Positions 17,906-27,256 of a stretch of 64,000 nucleotides of DNA are shown here, one piece after another; within the stretch, counting starts at the first letter, position 1, and every line of letters starts with the position of its first letter. Location: assembly GCA_027019165.1 (NCBI GenBank), contig JALUXC010000016.1, forward strand, positions 62,001-126,000, read 5' to 3'. This DNA comes from Pseudophaeobacter sp. (lineage in GTDB: Bacteria > Pseudomonadota > Alphaproteobacteria > Rhodobacterales > Rhodobacteraceae). The notes beneath the pieces are model-generated. The model made no database searches. It was not told the origin of the DNA and was given only the letters and a program-made list of their open reading frames with translations. The translations under genes and the position numbers were made by a program.

Positions 17906-18997
17906 TCAATCCTTTTTGCGGCCGAGTTCAGCCAGAATTTCTTCTGCGTGCTGCCCGCGAGCTGGGCTTTCGGATGGTTCCCAGTCGCCTGCGCCGGAGA
18001 ACCGTGGCGCCGGGGCGGCCTGCAATGCGCCATGCGCCTCGACCCAGGTGCCGCGCGCGTTCATCGGGTGGTTCAAGGCTTCACCGGGACTAAGGACTGG
18101 CGCGACGCAGGCGTCGGTGCCCTCAAAAATACCGGCCCAATGGTCGCGGGACTGGCTGGCGAAGATCCCGGCCAGGCGTCCGGTCAGGGCGGGCCACAGA
18201 GCCTTGTCGAACTGGCGCTGGAAATCGGCATCCTCTGAGAGGCCCATCAGCGACAGGAACTGGGCGTAGAACTTCGGCTCAAGACATTGCACCGACATGA
18301 AACCTCCATCAGAGCAAGCATAGGTGCGGCTCCAATGCGGGCCATCCAGCAGGTTTTGGCCGCGTGTATCGCCAAAGTTCCCGGCCTGACGGACGCTCAT
18401 CAAGAGGTTCATCATATGGGCCGAGCCGTCATAGATCGCCGCATCGACGACGCAGCCCTCGCCGCTGGTGCGGGCGCGCAGGATTCCGGCCAGCATGCCG
18501 GCCACCAGATACATGGCGCCGCCGCCAATATCGCCCACCAACGTGGCCGGTGTCAGCGGTGCATCGCCGGGGGTTGAGGCATACCAAAGCGCGCCGGACA
18601 GCGAGATGTAGTTGAGATCATGCCCCGCCGCATGGGACAGCGCGCTGTCCTGCCCCCAGCCGGTCATGCGGCCAAAGACCAGGGATGGGTTCACCGCATG
18701 GCAGGCCTCGGGGCCAATGCCGAGTTTCTCCATCACGCCGGGGCGGAAGCCTTCGATCAGCCCGTCGGCACTTTCGACCAGCGCCATGAAGGTCTTGATG
18801 TCCTTGGGATCCTTCAGGTCCAGCTCGATCGAGCGCTTGCCGCGATCCAGCACCGAACGTTCCGGCATGCCGGGGGTGACACCGCCGCCCTTGCGGTGGA
18901 TGCAGATCACATCGGCGCCCATATCGGCCAGTGTCATCGCAGCGAATGGGCCGGGGCCAAGGCCTTCGACCTCGATGATGCGGGTGCCTTGCAGCAT
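17906..18997 (-). CDS. CaiB/BaiF family (class III) CoA-transferase
   Basis: A 363-residue protein of the class III CoA-transferase family, which moves CoA between carboxylic acids or racemises acyl-CoAs. Seen: 'GTRIIEVEGLGPGPFAAMTLADMGADVICI', 'RGKRSIELDLKDP', and 'HDLNYISLSGAL', whose Asp is the likely catalytic residue. Within this operon it probably activates the substrate acid (no acyl-CoA ligase is present) or acts as an alpha-methylacyl-CoA racemase. The start has a GGGAGG site 6 bases away. Confidence 0.88.
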   Translation of the reverse strand: MLQGTRIIEVEGLGPGPFAAMTLADMGADVICIHRKGGGVTPGMPERSVLDRGKRSIELDLKDPKDIKTFMALVESADGLIEGFRPGVMEKLGIGPEACHAVNPSLVFGRMTGWGQDSALSHAAGHDLNYISLSGALWYASTPGDAPLTPATLVGDIGGGAMYLVAGMLAGILRARTSGEGCVVDAAIYDGSAHMMNLLMSVRQAGNFGDTRGQNLLDGPHWSRTYACSDGGFMSVQCLEPKFYAQFLSLMGLSEDADFQRQFDKALWPALTGRLAGIFASQSRDHWAGIFEGTDACVAPVLSPGEALNHPMNARGTWVEAHGALQAAPAPRFSGAGDWEPSESPARGQHAEEILAELGRKKD

Positions 18998-19054
18998 GGT
19001 GTCGCCTCCCACTTTGGATGGCCCGCCCCCTTGCACGGGGCAGGCCCTATTGCA

Positions 19055-19882
19055 TCAGGTGCCCGATAGGCCGCCGCCCACGATCAGGGTCTGGCCCGAG
19101 ACATAGTTGCTTTCGGGAATGCAGAAGAGATAGACGCCGCCTGCCGCCTCTTCCGGCGTGCCTGCGCGGCCCAGCGGGATCATCATCTCCATGCCCTGCA
19201 CCAGTTTCTTGGGGATGCCGATGGCCACTTTGTTGCCTTCGACCTCGATCGATTTCTTCTCGTCTGTGGCTTCGGTCAGGCGGGTGGAGATCATGCCAAA
19301 GGCCACCGCGTTGACGTTCACCTTGAAGCGGCCCCATTCCTTGGCCATGGTCTTGGTCAGGCCGACGACACCGGATTTTGCGGCAGAGTAGTTCGCCTGA
19401 CCCGGATTGCCGCCGGTGCCCGAGATCGACGAGATATTCACCACCTTGCGGAAGACCTCACGCCCTTCGGCGGCCTCCTGCGCGGCGGCTTGGGTGATAA
19501 AGGGGGACGCCGCGCGCAGGATCTGGAAGGGCGCCTTCAGGTGCACGTCGATCATGGCGTCGAACTGCTCATCGCTCATCTTGCCGATGAAGCTGTCCCA
19601 GGTGTAGCCCGCATTGTTGACGATGATGTCGACGCCGCCGAACTTGTCGATGCCGCCTTGGATGAAGTCATCGGCAAAGCCCGCCGCCGTGACCGATCCC
19701 GCAACGGCCAGCGCCTTGCCGCCCATGGCTTCGATTTCGGCGACGACTTCGTTCGCCGGTTCCGCGTCCAAATCGTTCAGCACCACATTGGCACCGTCTT
19801 CCGCCAGTTTCAGCGCGATGGAGCGGCCGATGCCGCGGCCTGCGCCGGTGACATAGGCGGTCTTGCCTGCAAGTTTGCTCAT
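19055..19882 (-). CDS. SDR family oxidoreductase (FabG/3-hydroxyacyl-CoA dehydrogenase-like)
   Basis: A 275-residue classical short-chain dehydrogenase: 'VTGAGRGIG' cofactor loop, 'VNNAG', catalytic Ser in 'NISSISG', and intact YxxxK in 'YSAAKSG'. An insertion after 'FITQAAAQ' and a C-terminal insertion around 'EKKSIEVEGNKVAIG' resemble SDRs acting on CoA thioesters, such as the 17-beta-HSD10/HSD4 groups. In this operon it most likely oxidises the 3-hydroxyacyl-CoA made by the MaoC hydratases. It lies 19 bases after the MaoC gene. Confidence 0.87.
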   Translation of the reverse strand: MSKLAGKTAYVTGAGRGIGRSIALKLAEDGANVVLNDLDAEPANEVVAEIEAMGGKALAVAGSVTAAGFADDFIQGGIDKFGGVDIIVNNAGYTWDSFIGKMSDEQFDAMIDVHLKAPFQILRAASPFITQAAAQEAAEGREVFRKVVNISSISGTGGNPGQANYSAAKSGVVGLTKTMAKEWGRFKVNVNAVAFGMISTRLTEATDEKKSIEVEGNKVAIGIPKKLVQGMEMMIPLGRAGTPEEAAGGVYLFCIPESNYVSGQTLIVGGGLSGT

Positions 19883-19901
19883 TGAGTCTAGTCCTTTGTC
19901 G

Positions 19902-20312
19902 TTATGGCAGCTCGACCAGAGCGGTCCCGGCCAGCTTGACCTCACCGTGCTGATCCGCGGCTTCGATTTCCAATGCAACCAGGTTGCCGTCGCGCTTTTC
20001 CACCACGGTGCCGGTGCAGGTGATCACCGCATGCACCTGTGTGATCGCCACAAAACGGGTGGTGAATGCGCGCAAGGCCGATTGCGGCACCCAGCCCGTC
20101 AAAAGCCGCCCGAGGTAGGCCATGTTCAGCATGCCATGGGCAAAGACGTCGGGCATGCCTGCGCGTTTGGCGAAATCAATGTCGATGTGGATTGGGTTGT
20201 GATCGCCGGAGGCCCCGGCAAAGAGTGCCAGTGTGGTACGGGTGATTTCCTTGGTGGTCAGCGGCGGCAGCTGATCGCCTACCTTGATCTCTGCATAGCT
20301 TGGGATGGTCAT
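19902..20312 (-). CDS. MaoC-like hydratase/dehydratase
   Basis: A 136-residue single hot-dog domain. The hydratase-2 signature is visible as 'ASGDHNPIHIDIDFAKRAG' followed by 'FAHGMLNMAYLG', with the catalytic Asp/His pair in 'GDHNPIH'. It would hydrate an enoyl-CoA. It overlaps the preceding hot-dog gene by 4 bases (ATGA), typical of two subunits that assemble together. Confidence 0.88.
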   Translation of the reverse strand: MTIPSYAEIKVGDQLPPLTTKEITRTTLALFAGASGDHNPIHIDIDFAKRAGMPDVFAHGMLNMAYLGRLLTGWVPQSALRAFTTRFVAITQVHAVITCTGTVVEKRDGNLVALEIEAADQHGEVKLAGTALVELP

Positions 20313-20755
20313 TGCGGGTGCCTCACGATCACGGTGCGGGTCATGCTGCCTGCGTCCTCGCCCAGCTGGTTGGTGGCCGAGGTCTTCAGATGAACGAACT
20401 CCATGGCGCCGCCTTTCTTGGCGTAGATGTCGGTGACCTCGGTGACGAGTGAAATGGTATCCCCGGCGCAGATCGGCGCGCCATAGGTGAAGGCCTGCTC
20501 ACCATGCAGCACGCGGGCGATGTCGATCTTCAGGAGGGTGATGAAATAGAAGGAATCCTCACGGTCCAGATCGAGCGAGAACAGATAGGTGGGCGGCGCA
20601 AGAACGCTGCGATAGCCAGCAGCCTGTGCGGCCTCGTGGTCGAAATAGATCCGATCGCTCTGGCCGGTGGCGAGAGAGAAATCCCGCACCCGACCTTTTT
20701 CCACGGTCACCGAAAAAGGCTCGGTCACATAGCCGATGAATGAGGTGTCGATCAT
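20309..20755 (-). CDS. MaoC N-terminal-type (FAS1-like) dehydratase domain protein
   Basis: A 148-residue hot-dog fold protein of the MaoC_dehydrat_N type: 'VEKGRVRDFSLATGQSDRIYFDHEAAQAAGYRSV' resembles the family start, followed by 'LAPPTYLF' and 'HGEQAFTYGAPICAGDTISL'. Such domains usually lack the full hydratase motif and pair with a catalytic MaoC subunit, here the overlapping downstream gene. Together they would form a heteromeric enoyl-CoA hydratase, as described for steroid side-chain enzymes. The stop of the thiolase gene lies 7 bases upstream. Confidence 0.82.
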   Translation of the reverse strand: MIDTSFIGYVTEPFSVTVEKGRVRDFSLATGQSDRIYFDHEAAQAAGYRSVLAPPTYLFSLDLDREDSFYFITLLKIDIARVLHGEQAFTYGAPICAGDTISLVTEVTDIYAKKGGAMEFVHLKTSATNQLGEDAGSMTRTVIVRHPQ

Positions 20756-20762
20756 CGCTGCC

Positions 20763-21947
20763 TCACTGTGCCTGATACATGGTCACGACGCAGGCACCAC
20801 CAAGGCCAAGGTTGTGTTGCAACGCGGTGCGGGCGCCTTCAACCTGCGTCTGCCCTGCGGTGCCGCGCAACTGGCGGGTCAGCTCGTAACATTGAGCAAG
20901 GCCGGTTGCGCCCAAGGGGTGGCCTTTGGACAAAAGCCCGCCCGATGGGTTGGTGACATATTTGCCGCCAAAGGTGTTGTCGCCATCGGCGATGAACTTC
21001 GACGCGCCGCCTTCGGGGCAGAGACCCAGCCCTTCGTAGGTGATCATCTCGTTGTGGGCGAAACAGTCGTGTAGCTCAACCACATCCACGTCTTCGATGC
21101 CGATGCCGGTCTGTTCCTGCACCTGCTTCGATGCTGCGGCGGTCATGTCGTAGCCCACGACCTTCATCATGTCGTGATCTTCAAAGGTGCTGGCGTAATC
21201 GGTGGTCATCGCCTGACCTACGATTTGCACATTGGTGCTGAGCCCGTTTTTCTTGGCGTAGGCTTCGCTCACCACTATGGCCGCTGCCGCGCCGCAAGTG
21301 GGGGGGCAGGCCATCAGGCGGGTCATCACGCCTTCCCAGATCATCGGGCTTTCGAGGACATCCTCAGGGGTGAGTTCGTTGCGGAACAGGGCCAGCGGGT
21401 TGTTCACCGCGTGACGGCTGGCCTTTGCGCGGATGCGGGCCAGATCCTGTAGGGTGGAGCCGTATTTCTCCATATGAGACTTACCGGCGCCGCCGAAATA
21501 ACGCAGCGCCAGCGGGATCTCGGGATGGCCGACCAGATCGTCGGTTTCCGCATCAAAGGCATCAAAGGGGCTGGGCCGGTCGTCCCAGTGGGAGGTCAGC
21601 GCGCCGGGCTGCATATGTTCGAACCCAAGCGCAAGGGCTACGTCCACCGCGCCCGACTCCACGGCCTGACGGGCCATGAAAAGAGCGGTCGATCCGGTGG
21701 AGCAGTTGTTGTTCACATTCATCACCGGAATGCCGGTCATGCCCACCTTGTACAGCGCAGCCTGCCCGCAGGTGCTGTCGCCATAGACATAGCCCGCGTA
21801 GGCCTGCTGCACGGCATCATATGGCACACCAGCGTCTGCCAACGCATCACGCACGGCAGCGGCGCCCATCTCAGTATAGGGGTCATTCTGGCCGGGTTTG
21901 GCGAATTTGGTCATGCCCACCCCGGCGACCATCACATGTGCTGACAT
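20763..21947 (-). CDS. Thiolase of the SCP-x/lipid-transfer type
   Basis: A 394-residue thiolase-fold protein that would cleave a 3-ketoacyl-CoA. The nucleophile Cys sits in 'NNNCSTGSTALFMA'; other active-site signatures are 'ELHDCFAHNE' and 'GGLLSKGHPLGATG', ending with 'NLGLGGACVV'. The pattern matches SCP-x-type thiolases, which often act on branched or cyclic side chains; no SCP2 domain is attached. ATG 21947 follows a GAGAGGAAG site. First gene of the operon, facing the TetR gene across two operator-like repeats. Confidence 0.9.
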   Translation of the reverse strand: MSAHVMVAGVGMTKFAKPGQNDPYTEMGAAAVRDALADAGVPYDAVQQAYAGYVYGDSTCGQAALYKVGMTGIPVMNVNNNCSTGSTALFMARQAVESGAVDVALALGFEHMQPGALTSHWDDRPSPFDAFDAETDDLVGHPEIPLALRYFGGAGKSHMEKYGSTLQDLARIRAKASRHAVNNPLALFRNELTPEDVLESPMIWEGVMTRLMACPPTCGAAAAIVVSEAYAKKNGLSTNVQIVGQAMTTDYASTFEDHDMMKVVGYDMTAAASKQVQEQTGIGIEDVDVVELHDCFAHNEMITYEGLGLCPEGGASKFIADGDNTFGGKYVTNPSGGLLSKGHPLGATGLAQCYELTRQLRGTAGQTQVEGARTALQHNLGLGGACVVTMYQAQ

Positions 21948-21992
21948 TGGCTTCCTCTCCCGTTTTCGCGTGCCGACAAACATCCGAGTCGA

Positions 21993-22065
21993 AATTACAC
22001 TTGTGGGTTACATTCGGTTCGGGCTGGGCAAACTGTCAAGAAGCGTGTAACTGATGAGTGTAATT
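21993..22065. promoter_or_regulatory. Two inverted operator-like repeats between thiolase and tetR
   Basis: AATTACACT-N5-GTTACAT at 21993-22013 and GTGTAAC-N5-AGTGTAATT at 22045-22065 are the same 21-bp element in opposite orientation (16 of 21 positions identical). The 31-base gap lies in the divergent promoter region. The arrangement suggests the TetR protein controls both its own gene and the beta-oxidation operon, probably released by an acyl-CoA ligand; this is inference. Confidence 0.6.
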
Positions 22066-22120
22066 ACCGGACGTCAACCCTCCGGTTGTTTGGGTGTGGA
22101 GAAGGTGGCAGGTAGTTGGA

Positions 22121-22762
22121 ATGGGGAACAAGACCTGGACAAAAACGGCTGACAGCCGCAGCGCGCAGCGTGAGATCAAGCGGCGCGCTGTTTTGATGGC
22201 GGGTGCCCGCTTGTTCAACGATCAGGGCTATGAGCAGACCTCGCTTGAGGACATCGCCGCCGCGCTCAATATCACCAAGCGGACGATCTACTACTATGTG
22301 CAAAGCAAGGAAGACATCCTGTTCGGCTGCCAGCAGCTAAGTCTCGAGTTCCTTGCCGATGTGATGGAGAGCAGCCGCGACGACAGCCTGCCGGTTGAGG
22401 AGCGGATCTCGCGGCTGGTCCGGGGGTATTGCGAATGGGTGTCGACCGATCTGGGGGCCAGCCTTGCCATGGTGCGCCCGCACAGCCTGTCGCCTGAGCG
22501 GCGGGAGGCCCTGCATGAAGGGAAGGCGCAGTTCGATTTTCAGTTGAGGGCTTTGATCGAGCAGGGGATCCGCGAAGGCGTAATCCGCCACTGCGACCCT
22601 CGTTTGGTTGCGGCTGCTGTATTTGGAGCATTGAACTGGATCCCATTTTGGAACCGGACAGCCCGACCGGTGCCCCACGAAGAGATCGCCGAGCAATATC
22701 TGGCGATGATCCTGAATGGCCTTCTGCCCTCGCCCAAGCTGCAGGGAGACAGGGCTGACTAG
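22121..22762 (+). CDS. TetR/AcrR-family transcriptional regulator
   Basis: A 213-residue regulator. The N-terminal helix-turn-helix is clear: 'LMAGARLFNDQGYEQTSLEDIAAALNITKRTIYYYVQSKEDIL'. The C-terminal ligand domain looks like the TetR_C group that binds acyl-CoA or other hydrophobic ligands ('REGVIRHCDPRLVAAAVFGALNWIPFW'). It is divergent from the six-gene beta-oxidation operon and is likely its repressor. ATG 22121 was chosen over the longer frame. Confidence 0.9.
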   Translation: MGNKTWTKTADSRSAQREIKRRAVLMAGARLFNDQGYEQTSLEDIAAALNITKRTIYYYVQSKEDILFGCQQLSLEFLADVMESSRDDSLPVEERISRLVRGYCEWVSTDLGASLAMVRPHSLSPERREALHEGKAQFDFQLRALIEQGIREGVIRHCDPRLVAAAVFGALNWIPFWNRTARPVPHEEIAEQYLAMILNGLLPSPKLQGDRAD

Positions 22763-22780
22763 GCTCGTGCGCCTGTGGGC

Positions 22781-23641
22781 TTAGGGGGTGTCGACGACTT
22801 GGGTTCTAAACCGGCGCGGCGGCATGCCGGTCCCCTTTGTGAACACCCGGCTGAAATGCGCAGGGTCGCTAAAGCCCAGTTCATAGGCGATCTGCGCGGC
22901 GCTGAGCGAGGTGTATAGAAGCATCCGGCGGGCCTCGCGCAGCATCCGCTCATTGACCAGATGCGAGGCGGACTCGCCGGTGACCTGGTGCACGACCCGG
23001 TTGAGGTGAGTTGGAGAGACCGCGAGATCGCGGGCATAGTCGGAAAGGGGCCGACGGCTGCGAAAATGCTGCTCGACCAGGGTCTCAAAGCGGGCAAAGA
23101 TGGGGTTGCTTGCGTCCGTTCGAGCGCTCCCCTCAGCGTTGTGGATGTACCTGGCCACGAGGCCGCTCAGGCTACCTGCGAGGGAGCGCAGCAACTGCGC
23201 CCGTGCAAAGTTGTGGCTGTGATACTCTTTGTACAGGGTTTCCGCCATTGCACGCAGATCTGCAGCGAGAGGGGCTACGCACGGATGCTCCAATGGTTTG
23301 CGTACGCCTTCGCCGTTGCGGATCGAGTGATCCAAAAGGTCCGAAGGCAGCGTTGCCACCCATCCGCTGGTACCGGGTTCGAACTGGTAGCCATGCACCA
23401 CCCCGCGCGGGATGTTTACAAAGCAAGGGGCAGGCAGTGCGTGGGGAGACCCTTCCAGATCTACCGTTCCGCCGCCGCTGGTCATGAACAGGACCTGATG
23501 CAGTCGGGCATGGCGGTGTGGTGACAGTTCCCAGTCGTGTTGTTCAGAGCGGGAGCGAATGGTTTCCACATGCAATACATCTGCCAACTCGTCGGTTTCA
23601 CCGAAGAGGTTGTAACTGCGGATCTGGAGTACGTTTGCCAT
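22781..23641 (-). CDS. AraC-family regulator, likely activator of pobA
   Basis: A 286-residue protein with an N-terminal cupin sensor ('HRHARLHQVLFMTSGGGTVDLEG', 'FVNIPRGVVHGYQF') and a C-terminal double helix-turn-helix ('RPLSDYARDLAVSPTHLNRVVHQVTG' and 'SAAQIAYELGFSDPAHFSRVFTKGTGMPPRRFR'). It is divergent from pobA with 93 bases between, the layout of AraC-type PobR activators that respond to 4-hydroxybenzoate. The regulator role is inferred from family and position. Confidence 0.85.
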   Translation of the reverse strand: MANVLQIRSYNLFGETDELADVLHVETIRSRSEQHDWELSPHRHARLHQVLFMTSGGGTVDLEGSPHALPAPCFVNIPRGVVHGYQFEPGTSGWVATLPSDLLDHSIRNGEGVRKPLEHPCVAPLAADLRAMAETLYKEYHSHNFARAQLLRSLAGSLSGLVARYIHNAEGSARTDASNPIFARFETLVEQHFRSRRPLSDYARDLAVSPTHLNRVVHQVTGESASHLVNERMLREARRMLLYTSLSAAQIAYELGFSDPAHFSRVFTKGTGMPPRRFRTQVVDTP

Positions 23642-23704
23642 GTTTGAATTGTACAAGAACTTGCGCGGTTGGTCCATTCGCAATTTGAACCTTTCGCGCC
23701 ATAG

Positions 23705-24916
<1,212 letters not shown>

Positions 24917-24926
24917 CGTTGCGTTC

Positions 24927-24967
24927 GCCCGGTTTCGCTTGCGGGACCGGGCATGCTTTCCTCTTTT
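24927..24967 (+). terminator. Possible terminator after pobA
   Basis: GCCCGGT (24927-24933) and ACCGGGC (24946-24952) form a perfect 7-bp stem with a 12-base loop, followed by a broken pyrimidine tail ending TTTCCTCTTTT. It lies between pobA and the enoyl-CoA hydratase and could separate the two transcripts or only reduce read-through. Confidence 0.45.
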
Positions 24968-24987
24968 GGACAAGAGGGAGGAAAGCC

Positions 24988-25860
24988 ATGAGTACAGTTG
25001 CCTATGAAAAAGATGGTCGGATCGCGCGGATCACGCTGAACAGGCCAGAGGTGATGAACGCCATCGACGACCGCATGCCGCAGGATCTGGCGGCAGCCGT
25101 TGCGCGGGCGGACTCGGATCCCGACGTCCATGTTATGGTGCTTTCGGGTGCGGGAGAGGCCTTTTGTGCAGGTTATGATCTTGCCTACTATGCCGAAGGC
25201 AACGGGTCTGGCGAGGCGACCCAAGCCATGCCCTGGGACCCGATCAAGGACTATCGGTTCATGTGGGAGAACACCCAGCATTTCATGTCGCTCTGGCGTT
25301 CCGTGAAACCGGTGCTGTGCAAAGTCCATGGTTTTGCCGTGGCAGGCGGATCGGATATCGCGCTCTGCGCCGATATGACGATCATGGCCGAAGAGGCGCA
25401 GATCGGATACATGCCAGCCCGCGTCTGGGGGTGCCCGACGACTGCCATGTGGGTCTACCGGCTTGGCGCCGAGAAAGCCAAGCGGATGCTGTTCACCGGT
25501 GACAAGATTTCCGGGCGCGAGGCGGCAGATATGGGGCTTGTGTTAAAGGCTGTGCCTCAGGCGCAATTGGATGATGTCGTAGAGGGGATGGCGGCACGGA
25601 TGGCGACGGTACCGGTCAATCAGCTTGCGATGCAGAAAATGGTGATCAACCAGGCTATAGAGCAGACGGGAATAATGCAGACGCAAAGGCTTGCAACAAT
25701 TTTTGATGGGATAACGCGGCACTCTCCGGAGGGGATTGCCTTCAAGGAACGCTCCGAGGAGATGGGGTGGAAACATACAGTTCGCGAGCGGGATGAAGGC
25801 ACCTATGATTGGACGCTGAAAGAAGAAATCCCCAAAGGAAACCGCCAGGCGAAGTCTTAG
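24988..25860 (+). CDS. Enoyl-CoA hydratase/isomerase (crotonase) family protein
   Basis: A 290-residue crotonase-fold enzyme. Oxyanion-hole segments are seen in 'GEAFCAGYDLAYY' and 'GFAVAGGSDIALCADM'; the region usually bearing the second catalytic Glu reads 'MPARVWGCPTTAMW', so the chemistry may not be simple hydration. The start has a GGGAGGAAA site. It lies downstream of pobA and may share its regulation, possibly for an aromatic side-chain substrate, but that is only suggested by position. Confidence 0.85.
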   Translation: MSTVAYEKDGRIARITLNRPEVMNAIDDRMPQDLAAAVARADSDPDVHVMVLSGAGEAFCAGYDLAYYAEGNGSGEATQAMPWDPIKDYRFMWENTQHFMSLWRSVKPVLCKVHGFAVAGGSDIALCADMTIMAEEAQIGYMPARVWGCPTTAMWVYRLGAEKAKRMLFTGDKISGREAADMGLVLKAVPQAQLDDVVEGMAARMATVPVNQLAMQKMVINQAIEQTGIMQTQRLATIFDGITRHSPEGIAFKERSEEMGWKHTVRERDEGTYDWTLKEEIPKGNRQAKS

Positions 25861-26069
25861 GACACTGTCTTTTCTGCCGCCGCAGGGGGCTCCCGCCGAC
25901 AATTCGATCATGCAAGATGATCGTTTGCCGTTGGGCCCGGTGCCGCGCCGAGGGGCGCGGCGCGGTACCATGATGCGGGAAGGGGCGAATTGGGCGCGGG
26001 TCTTTGGGCTTGATGCGGGCGCAGCGCGCAAAGCGCGCTGACGACCCTAAGTTGGTCGTAGCTTCGGTA

Positions 26070-26744
26070 TCAAGCGGGCTGCGGGGTTTGCGCGGGCGCG
26101 CGCCAGCCTGCCGTCAAGCGGCGCCGTGGAGATTGAGGTGCTTCCGCCAGATCCACCATTGCCACTGCAAAATCTGCATAAGATATCTGCGAATGCCCTT
26201 CTGCATCGGTCACGAGCGTATCAGTACCGAGTTCGTAGTGACCACGACGTTCACTCTCAAGCAGCATTGCCGGTGGACGCAGGCACGTCCAGTATGCCTC
26301 TCTTTCTTTCTCAAGCAAGGCATCCTGAGCGGCGCAAGCTTCGGCAATGGGACGCACCTCGGCTGGCAGAAATCCAGGCGCGCTGAGGACCGTGTGACCG
26401 CTGCCGTCTGCCAGTTTTAACAGAGCAGCACCGCCGGTAATCAAAGCGGGGATGCCATGTGCGCGCGCGGCATCCAGCACGGCGCCGGTCAGCGGAACCA
26501 GATCTGCTTCGCGGCCTTCGGAGGGACGAAGGGCGCTGATCAAGACGTCGTGACCTGCTGCAAGGTTGATTGCAGCGTCTGGTTGATTGAGCAGATCCAG
26601 TGGCACGCATTGCATCTTTGACGACACTATGCCGATGCGGTCCGGTTTGCGCGCGACAGCGGTGACCTCGTGACCTCGGTCCAGCGCTTCACGGAGGGTG
26701 GCATTTCCGACGGCGCCACTTGCGCCAAAAAGCAGGATTTTCAT
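26070..26744 (-). CDS. NAD(P)H-binding Rossmann protein (NmrA/YwnB-like)
   Basis: A 224-residue atypical short-chain dehydrogenase-like protein. The N-terminus 'MKILLFGASGAVGNATLREALDRGHEVTAVARKPDRI' is a dinucleotide-binding fold with GxxGxxG; no catalytic YxxxK is evident. Relatives include flavin-reductase-like and NmrA-type redox sensors and are often under MarR-type control. ATG 26744 has an AGGAGA site. Its promoter carries two copies of a MarR-type palindrome. The 209 bases between the crotonase gene and this gene (25861-26069) show no supported gene. Confidence 0.8.
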   Translation of the reverse strand: MKILLFGASGAVGNATLREALDRGHEVTAVARKPDRIGIVSSKMQCVPLDLLNQPDAAINLAAGHDVLISALRPSEGREADLVPLTGAVLDAARAHGIPALITGGAALLKLADGSGHTVLSAPGFLPAEVRPIAEACAAQDALLEKEREAYWTCLRPPAMLLESERRGHYELGTDTLVTDAEGHSQISYADFAVAMVDLAEAPQSPRRRLTAGWRAPAQTPQPA

Positions 26745-26758
26745 ATCTGTCTCCTTTT

Positions 26759-26802
26759 GTCTTGACGTCGAGATATGTGACTTAAATCTTGACGTCAAGA
26801 TA
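26759..26802 (-). promoter_or_regulatory. Tandem MarR-type palindromic operators
   Basis: ATCTTGACGTCAAGAT at 26786-26801 is a perfect 16-bp palindrome; a second copy with two changes lies at 26759-26774, 27 bases away. The sites sit 15-58 bases before the start of the Rossmann protein. The TCTTGA-N2-TCAAGA shape is typical of MarR/OhrR-type regulators. No MarR gene is present in the window, so the regulator must be encoded elsewhere. Confidence 0.65.
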
Positions 26803-27256
26803 AATTCTTGCCCGTTGACTCAGGTCTTGACCGGTTTGGATCCAAAGTCATTGGAAACAGATGTTGTGAGTGACTGAGTACGAGGAGCCAAACAAGGTGT
26901 AGCTGTCGCGGAAACAACCAGCTGTTGCTTTGGCAACCGTTCCAGTAGTGCAAATGTCCTGAATGGAGTGTGCGTTCAGGCACACCTAAATTCGCACAGC
27001 AGAACAGCCGCGGAAAGCCGCTGCCCCGCCGTTGCTGCAAGAGATCTCCGTCAAACTCTCGGCCTGATCGCCACAAAGGTCCGTTGATTGAAACGTCACT
27101 GATCCTGTTTGTGTCGCGCATGGGTCATGATGTGGGTTCCCTGGCTCCCAAAAGGTACTCAACAGGTTCCTTGCCGCGAGTGCTTGCGATTGCCGCGCCT
27201 TCTGGAAATTTGGCGACCCCGATACGCGGCTTGCAAGGCAGAATTGACGCCTAGCG
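26803..27256. other. 454-base intergenic region without a supported gene
   Basis: Between the MarR-type operators and the LysR stop. Open frames on both strands (26970-27254 plus; 26795-27121 minus) have unremarkable composition, no ribosome site and no recognisable domain. GC is visibly lower than in neighbouring genes in the first 150 bases. It may be decayed coding sequence; I cannot name a parent gene. Confidence 0.4.

Noticed and set aside
25910-26041. 43-codon plus-strand frame starting 'MQDDRLPLGPVPRRGARRG'
   Set aside because: Arg-rich small frame in the crotonase-to-Rossmann-protein gap, without a ribosome site or known relatives; could be real but not supportable.
26795-27121. 108-codon minus-strand frame in the gene-free stretch
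   Set aside because: Overlaps the MarR-type operators and has no recognisable protein features.
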